The position numbers were made by a program, and so were the translations under genes. Of a stretch of 64,000 nucleotides of DNA, positions 46,525 to 55,502 are shown one piece after another. The notes beneath the pieces are model-generated. The model searched no databases, had not been told where the DNA came from, and was given only the letters and a program-made list of their open reading frames with translations. How positions within the stretch are numbered: position 1 is the first letter of the stretch; the number at the start of each line of letters is the position of its first letter. Origin of the DNA: Bacteroides sp. An322. GTDB lineage: Bacteria > Bacteroidota > Bacteroidia > Bacteroidales > Bacteroidaceae. The stretch is taken from NCBI RefSeq assembly GCF_002161765.1, contig NZ_NFIN01000004.1, forward strand, positions 62,001 through 126,000. The letters run 5' to 3'.

Positions 46525-47697
46525 TCAATCGAATAAATCAGCCAGTTTTTCTGCTAACGCTTCTCCTCTCAGATTATCACCGACCATCCGACCTTCGGCA
46601 TCTATCAGATACATGGTCGGAACAGCTCTTACCTTGTAAAGCTTTGCCACTCCGGTTTCATCCAAGAAGTTAGGCCATTTCAACTGTTCTTCTTTTACAG
46701 CTTTTTCCCAATCGGTTTTTTTCTTATCAATGGAAATACTAATTACCTCAAAACCTTCAGAAGCGTACTGTGCATAAAGTTTTTTGATATTAGGAATTTC
46801 CTTGCGGCACGGATTACACCACGATGCCCAAAAGTCAATCAGGATGTATTTCTTTCCTTGGCAGAGTTCTTGGAGAGTGATTTCTTTTCCCGATGCATCT
46901 TTTACCATAAATTCAGGCATCTTATCACCAATTTTACCAGTCGGGTAAAGTTCGTCTTTCACCAGTTTTCCATAATAAGAGGCTTGTGCGGCAGGTGAGA
47001 GTTCTTCGTACCACGAGCGCATGCCTTCGTTCATGTAAGAAGTGAGCGAAATCATCAGCAACGGTCCCCAGTAAGTGTCCTTGTTTTCCATTACCGTTTG
47101 GTGATAAACAGAATCTACGGTCTGGAAGAAACGCATTTCATCTTCTGCCATTTGCTTACCGGCCTCGCTTGCACGCAACTCTGCCACTTTTGCCTGGTCT
47201 TTTGCCTGATAGGCTTCTTGTATAGCATCGAGGAGAGCTTTATGTTCTTGCTGGTTGGCATTGAATAGAGAATCCATACGACCGCGTACCGCCATCAGCG
47301 AATCGTAACGGGCTGTCAGGGGAGACCCACTTACGGATAACTTGTCGAGACTATACGAGGGAGTTCCATTCACATCTTCCGATACAACCGCACCTTTGAT
47401 TTCGATAGCTGTATTTTCCAGCATCAGGCGGCGCGAGCCGTAAGCGTCTTTTACGGTAAGTAATACGGCGCGGGGTTCTTCCATTTTCCCGATAAAGGTG
47501 AATTTGCCTCCGATTGCCAGAGTGTCGGCTATCGGGTCACTTTTTTCGTGACATACTGGCATGAGTTGCACGTAGGCACTGTCTGGAAGTCCTTCAATCG
47601 TTCCACTTATCAGATAACCGTCTTTAGGGGCTTGGGATGTACAAGCTGCCGTAAGGGTTCCCAGCAGCAAGATTTGCATTAAGTTTGTTACTTTCAT
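46525..47697 (-). CDS. TlpA-like thiol-disulfide lipoprotein with DUF4369 domain
   Basis: A 390-residue lipoprotein (signal MKVTNLMQILLLGTLTAACT with lipobox TAAC). The N-terminal DUF4369 domain (about 25-125: GYLISGTIEGLPDSAYVQLM) and a helical linker rich in Glu/Lys (about 130-240) precede a thioredoxin-like domain (about 248-390) with the redox motif FWASWCNPCRKEIP and the cis-proline region VRAVPTMYLID. It belongs to the ResA/TlpA-like proteins that reduce disulfides in the periplasm. It follows the SusD-like gene by 20 bp, a common arrangement in Bacteroidetes. Its partner substrate is unknown. Confidence 0.92.
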   Translation of the reverse strand: MKVTNLMQILLLGTLTAACTSQAPKDGYLISGTIEGLPDSAYVQLMPVCHEKSDPIADTLAIGGKFTFIGKMEEPRAVLLTVKDAYGSRRLMLENTAIEIKGAVVSEDVNGTPSYSLDKLSVSGSPLTARYDSLMAVRGRMDSLFNANQQEHKALLDAIQEAYQAKDQAKVAELRASEAGKQMAEDEMRFFQTVDSVYHQTVMENKDTYWGPLLMISLTSYMNEGMRSWYEELSPAAQASYYGKLVKDELYPTGKIGDKMPEFMVKDASGKEITLQELCQGKKYILIDFWASWCNPCRKEIPNIKKLYAQYASEGFEVISISIDKKKTDWEKAVKEEQLKWPNFLDETGVAKLYKVRAVPTMYLIDAEGRMVGDNLRGEALAEKLADLFD

Positions 47698-47717
47698 ACT
47701 TGTTGTTTTATGTATTT

Positions 47718-49145
47718 TTATTTAGACACGTTTTGTTGAATGCTTCCGTTTCCGGGATTGTTAATAGCACCTGCCGGGAAAGGCATTGTCCACAGATGAG
47801 AATCCGGACGAAGCGTATAAGTTTCACCTTCGTAGGTTTTCGTCATGGTGCGTGCATACGTACCTTCTTGGTTGAAGCGGCGTGCATCGGCAAAGGGTAC
47901 AATGGAGAATATCAGTTCATTGTCTTTGGTACGGCGAATCAGTTCGATAGCTTCGGTTAATGTCGAGGCAGTCAGCGGCTGGTATACTTCGGGACGGATA
48001 CGGGTTTGGCGCACAGCGTTCAGGGTGTTCATCGCTTCTGTGAAATCTCCTCCTTGTGCCAGACGTGCCTGGCATTCTGCCTTGATAAGATAAACTTCTG
48101 TAGTGGTCAGTCCTCCCCAGTTGAAATAACCGTTTCCTACTCCACGGTAGTACGTGTCTTGGTTTTGCGAATAAAGTTTCCAACGGGATAAGAAACGTGC
48201 ATCTCCCTCTTCAAAACGTTCGGCACGCTCTACCGGTATATTGAGTTCATTGGTCGTGTAGTTTGGCGAACCGTTTCCGCAACGGAAATAATAGTTCTCC
48301 ACATACGAGTAATCGGTAGGTGTGGGTAGTCCGGTATAGTCTTCCGGATTCTCAATCGTGGAACGATGTTCATCGTAATAAGCGTTCCAGTCGTAAAGCT
48401 GGTCATTTTGTCCAAGAGCTAAGTTGGCATAGCTTAATGCTTCGCTGTAATTCTGCATCTGCAAATATACACGTGCCAGCAGGGCGTATGCGGCGCCCAG
48501 ATTGGGATGAAGCACGGTCATCGATTGTTCGGGCAATCCTTCGCCGATAGCTTCCTGCACTCCTTGGATGATGAAGTCGTATATGGCTTGTATGGTTACT
48601 TGCTGCGAAGGGGCGTTGATATTGGCGCTTGTAATGAGAGGTACGCTCCGCTTTTCGCCGGCGGTTGCCGCATCATACGTATCGGCATAATAGTTTGCCA
48701 AGACGAAATAGCAAAGCGAACGGATAACTTTGGCATAAGCGATGACTTCCGCCCGTTCGGCATCAGTAGCTTCGGTGGCAGAAGGCACGTTCTCTATAAT
48801 CAGGTTGCACGAAGAGATAGCAGCATAAAGTTGATAATATGTACTTTCATCGGCATTGTTCAACAAGATACGATCAGCAGTCTCGTCCCACATGTAGTTG
48901 GCGCGGGTCAGGGTGGGGCTATTCAGGTTAGAGACCGTTACGTAATAGTCATTCAGCAGGTAAAGGGCGTTGCTGATGGGCGTTTGACCGATGGTGTATT
49001 CATCGCGCAGCAGGGCTTCGTAATCGGCAAGGGTGGTCGGGATTTTATTGCCTTTCGGCACGATGTCCAGGTAATCGTTGCAAGAACTGCACATTACGCA
49101 GCACATCAACACGCATGTATAGATAAGTTGTTTCATAAGTTTCAT
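47718..49145 (-). CDS. SusD/RagB-family lipoprotein
   Basis: A 475-residue surface lipoprotein; two starts are possible (49145 or Met4 at 49136). Lipobox region VMCSSC, then NDYLDIVPKGNKIPTTLADY, the hallmark of SusD-family members of the RagB type. TPR-like helices (AVIRSLCYFVLANYYADTY-type segment, ATAGEKRSVPLITS) and the C-terminal RRTKDNELIFSIVPFADARR are visible. It pairs with the SusC-like protein encoded immediately upstream (11-bp gap). The ligand is unknown; neither glycoside hydrolase nor peptidase adjoins the pair. Confidence 0.9.
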   Translation of the reverse strand: MKLMKQLIYTCVLMCCVMCSSCNDYLDIVPKGNKIPTTLADYEALLRDEYTIGQTPISNALYLLNDYYVTVSNLNSPTLTRANYMWDETADRILLNNADESTYYQLYAAISSCNLIIENVPSATEATDAERAEVIAYAKVIRSLCYFVLANYYADTYDAATAGEKRSVPLITSANINAPSQQVTIQAIYDFIIQGVQEAIGEGLPEQSMTVLHPNLGAAYALLARVYLQMQNYSEALSYANLALGQNDQLYDWNAYYDEHRSTIENPEDYTGLPTPTDYSYVENYYFRCGNGSPNYTTNELNIPVERAERFEEGDARFLSRWKLYSQNQDTYYRGVGNGYFNWGGLTTTEVYLIKAECQARLAQGGDFTEAMNTLNAVRQTRIRPEVYQPLTASTLTEAIELIRRTKDNELIFSIVPFADARRFNQEGTYARTMTKTYEGETYTLRPDSHLWTMPFPAGAINNPGNGSIQQNVSK

Positions 49146-49156
49146 TGTCGTTAGAG

Positions 49157-52100
49157 TTAAAAGTTCAAGTAAATGCCACAGAGGTAATTCGGCTTGGCAT
49201 AGCCCCCCAGCAAGTATTTGGCATCATCACTTTTGGCTACGGTAAACGCGTTTTCCATGCCTATCATGATGCGTGCGTTTTTTACATAGAGTTTGCTGCA
49301 CACACTGGCAGGCAGGCGGTAAGTGAGCGATAAGTTTTTCATCCGCCAATTGCTGGCGTCGATGACATTGACCGATGAGCGTGCATACATATTATAATAG
49401 TTGTAGTTGTAAAGCTCGCTTTCCGAAGAAATGTAGCGCGGCACATCCGTATGTGCTTCGTCACCGGGCTGCTGCCAACGTTCGGCAATGCGCTTACTTA
49501 CAGGACCCATGCCTGAAAGATAAGCCACGTTAGTATTGCGCATTTTGTGTCCGCCTTCGAAAAGGAACTGTGCAGCCAGTTCCCAGTTGCGCCAACGCAA
49601 GGAGGTATTGATGGCTCCGCTATAGACAGGTACCGTAGTTCCTAAATAAATAAGGTCTTCTATTTCGGTCGGTTCCATGTCGGTAAACAGGTTCCCTTCC
49701 GCATCATAGACTTGCGGTGTACCGTTTTCGCTCAATCCCGCCCACTTGTATCCATAGATAGCATTATACGGGTTTCCTACACGTGGATAGGCAGAAGGAT
49801 AATCGATGACAAGATACGAAACCGGCGCTTCTACATTGACGTATGTCACTTTGTTCTTGTTGTATCCCAATACACCGCCGATGTCCCATGTCCAATCTCG
49901 TGTGCTGATGGCGGTGCCTGAAAGCGAAAGTTCGAATCCTTGGTTGGTCATCTTTCCGTTGTTGATGGTATAGGTGCTATATCCCCAGCCTTCGGTAGGC
50001 ACACCGTTTGTATTGGCAAGCAAATCGGAACCTTTCTTATTGTAGTATTCGATAGAACCGTTCAGCCGGTTTTTCAGGAGGGAGAAGTCAATACCGATGT
50101 TGACAGTAGTGGTTTTCTCCCAACGCAGGTCGGGGTTTGGGCGGCTTTGTATGCTTCCCGAAATGCCGCCTACGTGCATGTTGTTGCTGTAATAAGCTGT
50201 CATGTAGGGAGCCGAGTTCTTGGCGATGTTGCCGCCGATACCGTAGCTGAAGCGCAATTTGAGCATATTTACCCACTCTACATCGTTCATGAACTTTTCA
50301 TGGTTGACGTTCCATGCCGCACCTACCGACCAAATGGGGCGTTTCTGGTATCTCGAACCGGTGGCGAACAGGTTTGTCTTGTCCCATCGGATGCTGCCGG
50401 TCACGGTGTATTTGCCGTCGTATGTATACGCCGCGTTGCCATAAAATGATACGTACCGGTTGGTAAGCTCACGGATATAAGCCGCATTACTGGTGCCGAA
50501 GCTGCCCCATCCCCAAATGCTGCCCATGGTGCTGAGCGCGGCTTGGTCGATGAGTGAATACGTCAGCAGGTCGGGGTCGTAATTATATAAGGTGCGGTTG
50601 TCATAGTTGTTCTTGTTCTCGCGCGTCTCGGTTCCGAAAAGTGCCGTTACCTCATGTATGCCGCCGAATGTCTTGTTGAAATCCAGTTGCTGGCGGAAGT
50701 TATAGGCATGGGTTACATTTCCCGAGGTAAAGAAGATATTGCCGTAAGGGATATTGAACGTAGCCATACCATCACCGTTTGCCGAGGCGTATGTATTGAT
50801 GGTATTACGCACATCATACGATTCCTTATTCTGGAGTTGTTCGGTCGTATAATTCGCATATTCATATTGGAACGAAGCCGTATATTTCAGCCAGTCGGTA
50901 AACTTAAAACTCAGGCGAGCGAAAGTACGATTGCTGAAATTACGATGGTCTGTCAGATTCATTCCAGTTTCGTCCAATGGCGTAATATCAAGGTTGTACA
51001 GCCCGTTGGAAACCAGCGTACTTATTTGTGATGCGTTGTAACGGTCTTCTTGTCGGTTGGTATACCGCGTGCCGTCATCGTTCATCAATCCGTCGTAAGG
51101 CATGAACGTATAGCCGGGCGAGAAAAGACTGTAACTTTGCGTTGTACCGCTTCCGTAATTGAGGTAAGTGCCTACCTCCAAGGTCAGCCATCGGGTAATT
51201 TGGGTCGAGTTCTGCAGGTTGATACCAATGGAGCGGTTATCCGAAAACTTGTCGCTCATCTGTTGTCCCTGATAGCTGACCGAAGCATTGAATGTGTTTC
51301 GTTCGCTTCCTTTACCGATGCTCAGGTTGTATTGTTGCGTAAAAGGATTGCGCATGCCGTAGCGTTCTATATCATCGTAATAACGATAACCGCGCGATGC
51401 CAGTGATGTCAGGCGCGCGTTCATATCGGCTTCGGACAGTGTTCCGGCATAATACCCTAACAGGGCGCGGATTCCTTGCGATGTGTAGGTATTGTCATCC
51501 AACAGGCTTTGCGCATAAGCAGAAGCCCCTTCTCCCTGCAAATTAGGATTCTGTGCTGCCCATTCTCTTTCCAGTCCTATCATAGTGGCAGCATCAGCAA
51601 GATACTTGTCGGCATAGGTAGAATAAGGCTGTACGGTAAGTGTGGCAGAGAATGAAATGTTGAGCTGGTCTTTCTTGGCACGCTTGGTAGTAATAACCAC
51701 AACGCCGTTTGCCGCACGTGCTCCGTAAATGGAAGTGGCGGCTGCATCCTTCAGTACGGTAATACTTTCAATGTCTTCAGGATTCATGTCGGGCACGCTT
51801 TCTATCCAGTTGCCGTAACCATCATTGGTAGTCTTCTCTACAGGGAAACCATCGATGACATACAAAGGAGTAGTCAGTCCGTTCATGGAAGTGACTCCAC
51901 GGATTTGCCCGTCGCTGAATCCTGCCACCCGTCCTTCCAGCATCGAACTGATGTCCGGTATGCGTTGGGTTTCCAGCTGATCGGCATTTACTTTCGAGAA
52001 AGCTCCTGTTGCCCGCTCCTTCGAAATGGTCTGATAACCCGTCACTACCACTTCGTCCAGCAGTTCGGTAGCAGGCTGGAGGTGAATGGCATAATCAACT

Positions 52101-52405
52101 GCTGCCGTCAGGCGAACCCGCTGGGTTTCGTAGCCTACAAAGGAAACCTCGATTTCTTGTGTTGATTTGGGAAGTGTCAGACTGAAATGACCGTTCATGT
52201 CTGTGATGATGCCGGCAATGGAATTGCCTTCTGCCTCAACTACCTGTTTAACGTATGCCGCAGGAAGCGGTTCGTTATTTTCATCGGTCACGATACCGTG
52301 AATGGTACGGTTATACGCACCTTGTGCCATTCCTTCAAGAGTGAGCAGCCAAATAGCTGCCAAAGTCAGGAAGAAACGGTAGCGATAAAATGTCGTTCGT
52401 TTCAT
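49157..52405 (-). CDS. SusC/RagA-family TonB-dependent transporter
   Basis: A 1082-residue outer-membrane transporter with a signal peptide (ending in LTLEGMAQ), a carboxypeptidase-like domain (about 35-115: TIHGIVTDENNEPLPAAYVK), the SusC motif (LLDEVVVTGYQTISKERATG), a plug ending DAAATSIYGARAANGVVVIT, and a barrel ending in LCGIYLNF. It forms a transport pair with the downstream SusD-like lipoprotein. There is no ECF sigma/anti-sigma pair beside it and no STN domain, so regulation is not through that route. The substrate is unknown. Confidence 0.92.
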   Translation of the reverse strand: MKRTTFYRYRFFLTLAAIWLLTLEGMAQGAYNRTIHGIVTDENNEPLPAAYVKQVVEAEGNSIAGIITDMNGHFSLTLPKSTQEIEVSFVGYETQRVRLTAAVDYAIHLQPATELLDEVVVTGYQTISKERATGAFSKVNADQLETQRIPDISSMLEGRVAGFSDGQIRGVTSMNGLTTPLYVIDGFPVEKTTNDGYGNWIESVPDMNPEDIESITVLKDAAATSIYGARAANGVVVITTKRAKKDQLNISFSATLTVQPYSTYADKYLADAATMIGLEREWAAQNPNLQGEGASAYAQSLLDDNTYTSQGIRALLGYYAGTLSEADMNARLTSLASRGYRYYDDIERYGMRNPFTQQYNLSIGKGSERNTFNASVSYQGQQMSDKFSDNRSIGINLQNSTQITRWLTLEVGTYLNYGSGTTQSYSLFSPGYTFMPYDGLMNDDGTRYTNRQEDRYNASQISTLVSNGLYNLDITPLDETGMNLTDHRNFSNRTFARLSFKFTDWLKYTASFQYEYANYTTEQLQNKESYDVRNTINTYASANGDGMATFNIPYGNIFFTSGNVTHAYNFRQQLDFNKTFGGIHEVTALFGTETRENKNNYDNRTLYNYDPDLLTYSLIDQAALSTMGSIWGWGSFGTSNAAYIRELTNRYVSFYGNAAYTYDGKYTVTGSIRWDKTNLFATGSRYQKRPIWSVGAAWNVNHEKFMNDVEWVNMLKLRFSYGIGGNIAKNSAPYMTAYYSNNMHVGGISGSIQSRPNPDLRWEKTTTVNIGIDFSLLKNRLNGSIEYYNKKGSDLLANTNGVPTEGWGYSTYTINNGKMTNQGFELSLSGTAISTRDWTWDIGGVLGYNKNKVTYVNVEAPVSYLVIDYPSAYPRVGNPYNAIYGYKWAGLSENGTPQVYDAEGNLFTDMEPTEIEDLIYLGTTVPVYSGAINTSLRWRNWELAAQFLFEGGHKMRNTNVAYLSGMGPVSKRIAERWQQPGDEAHTDVPRYISSESELYNYNYYNMYARSSVNVIDASNWRMKNLSLTYRLPASVCSKLYVKNARIMIGMENAFTVAKSDDAKYLLGGYAKPNYLCGIYLNF

Positions 52406-52609
52406 ACTTTCTTGTGTTGTTTAAAGGTGTTTCATTCGCTAAAATTGTTGCAATATTACAAAATTGTTTTAATATATGAAAGCAAATCCTGAAAATATTG
52501 TAACGGAATGCCACTAGAGCATCTAGAATACGTCAACCGGATATTTCTTGAATCTCCCTTTAAACATTACCAACCATCCAGTGGTTCGGCATGAAACGAA
52601 TATTTCCCA

Positions 52610-52784
52610 CTATTTCCGATAAAGAGCATGAATCAGGGAAAGCCCCCATAACAATATGCCGAGTTTGTAATGCCACAATCCTATGGAAGAGCCTGGTCCT
52701 TCCACATAAGCTACCAGCAAGATGCCCGTAACTGCCACAATCAAAAAGGCTATGGACAGGAAAAAGGTTATCAGGCGTTTGCAT
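52610..52784 (-). pseudogene. Frameshifted small two-helix membrane protein
   Basis: A membrane-protein frame (RLITFFLSIAFLIVAVTGIL, then GLWHYKLG and LIHALYRK) ends at 52610 but has no start codon of its own. Directly before it stands ATG at 52784 in another frame. Removing the single base at 52781 would join them into a 57-residue protein beginning MKRLITFF. Two helices with histidines in WHYKLG and IHALYR recall heme-binding DUF4405/cytochrome b-like fragments, but this is not established. Either a one-base insertion has broken the gene or a sequence error is present. It lies downstream of the GH35 gene and a palindrome. Confidence 0.5.
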
Positions 52785-52805
52785 CTTATTCTAACATAAT
52801 AAAAT

Positions 52806-52912
52806 AAGCAAACGCATACGGCTTCATCACTCGATGAAGCCGTATGCGTTTGCTTATGAACTTGGCTTCGTTTGCCTATGCAGCCGTATGCATTTTTGAC
52901 AGCATACGGCTG
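52806..52912. repeat. CATACGGCTTC palindromes, copy 1
   Basis: Two palindromes in tandem. The first (52806-52856) has perfect 23-bp arms (AAGCAAACGCATACGGCTTC then ATC, and the complement) around ACTC. The second (52881-52912) is CAGCCGTATGC-(10 nt)-GCATACGGCTG. The CATACGGCTTC core recurs at 63270-63345. They follow the GH35 gene and may end its transcript. The stretch 52406-52600 holds no other feature. Confidence 0.9.
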
Positions 52913-52933
52913 ACAGTTTGACAAAATAAAATA

Positions 52934-55288
52934 TCAATACTTGAAGTTCCCTTCTTTCACATATACCTTAAAGTCTTTGATGCCTCCGGGCACGTTGCTT
53001 TCCATGCGGGGCAAATATTGGATGGCGGTCAGAGTATGCTTTGCGCCCAAGTCGATTACGACCGTATGAGGATAAGCCGAACCGGCTTCGGTGCTCCAGT
53101 AAGTAGACTCTTGCAAGTCGAAAATCTTATCTGCCGAGCGGTTTACCTGCGATACGTCTTCGCTATCGGCATATTTCACCACCCACGGCTCGCGAGAGAG
53201 GCGTTCTCCGTTTTCGTCAAGGAGATACATTTCAGCAATACATGCCAAGTCTTTTCCGTCTTGCGCATTCAAGGCTTCGATGCATACATAACGTCCCGAA
53301 ACCGGCTTGCCGAACTTCATTTCCTGCCATCCGTTGCCTGCCTTGAAGCTTCCGCTCAATACCGGAGTTTCGCCCGAAAGTTTCAGTTCTTCGCCTTCAT
53401 TGCGGTGTGTCAACGGTTTATTTACTAATAATTGGTTCAGGATAGGTTCTTCCAAACCTTCTGTACGGGCTTCTTTCGGACCTACGATATCAAATACAAG
53501 GATTTCGTTTTCGCCTTCCTTCAACCAGCAACCCGGCATGTAAAGCGTCTGCTGAGGACCGATTTCCCAAATACGTCCGATGCCATATCCGTTCACATAA
53601 ACCAAGCCTTTGCCCCATGTCTCGAAGTTCAAGAATGTATCGCCCGGCTTTTCTACTTGGAACGTAGCCCGATAGCAGCCCGGAACACGCTGGCCCTGAG
53701 CGTCTGTAACCGACTTCAACGGCTCGAACTTCAAGCCTTTATACCATTCGTAACGGTCTTCTAAGTTATATACCTTCCAGCCTTTCAGTTCGGTAGTGCG
53801 TCCGCCGTTCTTCAATGTTACGCTTCCCGTGATACCTTTGAAGTCCTTGATAGCCCGTCCGAAATTGATACGTCCCATAGCTTCTACCAAGATATCCAAT
53901 TGCGCGCCTTCCTTACAAGCCGGAATATCCAATTGCTTTTCCCCGTTCCGACGGTCTAATTTGCCGATGTATTTCCCGTCGATGAAGATTTGGGCGTAAT
54001 CATGAGCCTCGTCCACGGTCAGTGTAGCCGAAGCGTTTACTTTAGGCAAAACAGTCCGGTAAAGGATGCTTCCGAATCCTTGGTCGTACTCTTCCATGGT
54101 GCGGAGGGTATCATCGCTCTTCGGCTCGGGCAGGTTGGCGAATAACGGAGCCATTTCGGTAAACTCGAAAGCCAGAATGCTGATAGTCGGAATGTTATCG
54201 GGCACTTTAGCCTGCTTCTTTCCGTCCATGTACTTAGCCAATGTGGCACGCAATTTTTCATACTTCGGAGTAATTCTTCCCGATTCGCTGATAGGTGCGT
54301 CATAGTCATACGAAGTCACATCCGGCGCAAATCCGGGCGAGTTAGCACCTGCCCAGTGTCCCCAGTTGGTACCGCCGTGAGTCATGTAAAGGCTGAACGA
54401 AATACCCTTTGAAAGCATTTCATCAATGCCGGCAATCATATCATCTGCCGCACGGGTCTCGTGGTTGGCTCCCCATTTGTCGAACCATCCGCTCCAGAAC
54501 TCGCTACACATCAAAGGGCTGTCCGGACGCACTTCTTTCAATGGAGCGAACTGCTCGTCGATATTCGCGCCCGTACCGAAGTTCATGGTCCATACAAGGT
54601 CATCCAACGCATTCAATTGGAAATTAGACGCCCAGTCGCATTGGAACAAGGTCACATCGCCGAAGTTCTCACGCACAATGTCGCGTATCTTGGCTACGTA
54701 TTCCTTGCTTTCGCCATACGAGCCGTATTCATTCTCTACCTGTACCATAATAATAGGACCGCCCTTCTGGATTGTCAATCCTGCCACTTGGTTCGCAACT
54801 TCTTTCTCGAAGATAGCCACACGTTCCAAGAAATAAGGGTCGTCTTCACGCAAACGGATGTCTTTCTTCTTCAGAAGCCACCAAGGCAGACCGCCCATTT
54901 CCCATTCGGCACATACGTATGGTCCGGGACGAAGGATGACATACATATCGTTCTTCTGGCAAAGGCGGCAAAACTCAGCCAAATCCTTTTGTCCGGTGAA
55001 GTCGAATTCTCCCGGTTTCTCTTCATGGAAGTTCCAAAAAACATACAGGCAAATCGTATTCATGCCCAACGCCTTACATTGCTTGATGCGATGCTCCCAA
55101 TAAGCACGCGGGATGCGCGGGTAATGCAATTCGGCTGCCTTTACCACAAAAGGCTCTCCGTTGAGCAAGAAAGTCCCCTTTCCTGCTTCGAATGTTCCAC
55201 TCTCAGCTTTTGGCGAACACGACTGGAAGCCAGCCATCGCCCCGAACGAAAGCAGAAGCGACACGCCAATGGTTGACCATTTATTCAT
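52934..55288 (-). CDS. GH35 beta-galactosidase lipoprotein
   Basis: A 784-residue lipoprotein (signal to FGAMAGFQSC). The GH35 barrel occupies about 35-360: LNGEPFVVKAAELHYPRIPR at the start, the acid/base Glu in VQVENEYGSYG, and the nucleophile Glu in PLMCSEFWSGWFDKWG. Beta-sandwich domains follow, then a C-terminal F5/8-type discoidin module (about 655-780: ESTYWSTEAGSAYPHTVVID). It releases beta-linked galactose, for instance from pectic or plant galactans. It is divergent from the GH43-GH51 arabinan genes, which together fit degradation of pectin side chains. Confidence 0.93.
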   Translation of the reverse strand: MNKWSTIGVSLLLSFGAMAGFQSCSPKAESGTFEAGKGTFLLNGEPFVVKAAELHYPRIPRAYWEHRIKQCKALGMNTICLYVFWNFHEEKPGEFDFTGQKDLAEFCRLCQKNDMYVILRPGPYVCAEWEMGGLPWWLLKKKDIRLREDDPYFLERVAIFEKEVANQVAGLTIQKGGPIIMVQVENEYGSYGESKEYVAKIRDIVRENFGDVTLFQCDWASNFQLNALDDLVWTMNFGTGANIDEQFAPLKEVRPDSPLMCSEFWSGWFDKWGANHETRAADDMIAGIDEMLSKGISFSLYMTHGGTNWGHWAGANSPGFAPDVTSYDYDAPISESGRITPKYEKLRATLAKYMDGKKQAKVPDNIPTISILAFEFTEMAPLFANLPEPKSDDTLRTMEEYDQGFGSILYRTVLPKVNASATLTVDEAHDYAQIFIDGKYIGKLDRRNGEKQLDIPACKEGAQLDILVEAMGRINFGRAIKDFKGITGSVTLKNGGRTTELKGWKVYNLEDRYEWYKGLKFEPLKSVTDAQGQRVPGCYRATFQVEKPGDTFLNFETWGKGLVYVNGYGIGRIWEIGPQQTLYMPGCWLKEGENEILVFDIVGPKEARTEGLEEPILNQLLVNKPLTHRNEGEELKLSGETPVLSGSFKAGNGWQEMKFGKPVSGRYVCIEALNAQDGKDLACIAEMYLLDENGERLSREPWVVKYADSEDVSQVNRSADKIFDLQESTYWSTEAGSAYPHTVVIDLGAKHTLTAIQYLPRMESNVPGGIKDFKVYVKEGNFKY

Positions 55289-55346
55289 ACATCTCTTTTT
55301 TAAGTTAACAAATAAGTTTCAATAAAGCCGTAGCCTCTCTCGACCA

Positions 55347-55354
55347 CAAAGATA
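55347..55354 (-). promoter_or_regulatory. Probable -7 element of the GH35 gene
   Basis: TATCTTTG on the minus strand, 59 bp upstream of the GH35 start; TTTTG lies 15 bp further upstream. Confidence 0.5.
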
Positions 55355-55451
55355 CGAAAAAATAACGCTCAAAATAGAAGCAAATCTGTCAAATTACTAT
55401 GGTAAACCAATCAAAAGCATCAGAAAATGTTCTTTATAACAAATAATCACT

Positions 55452-55459
55452 TATCTTTG
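55452..55459 (+). promoter_or_regulatory. -7 element of the GH43-GH51 operon
   Basis: TATCTTTG, 43 bp before the GH43 ATG. The -33 region is weak (TGTTC about 18 bp upstream), compatible with activator dependence. Confidence 0.55.
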
Positions 55460-55502
55460 TTTAGCAATTTAATTAACCTAACCAAATAAATAAAGACAAA
55501 CC

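Noticed and set aside
52787-52924. N-terminal extension of the small membrane frame through the palindromes
   Set aside because: This part only translates the CATACGGCTTC repeats and lacks signal or domain character.
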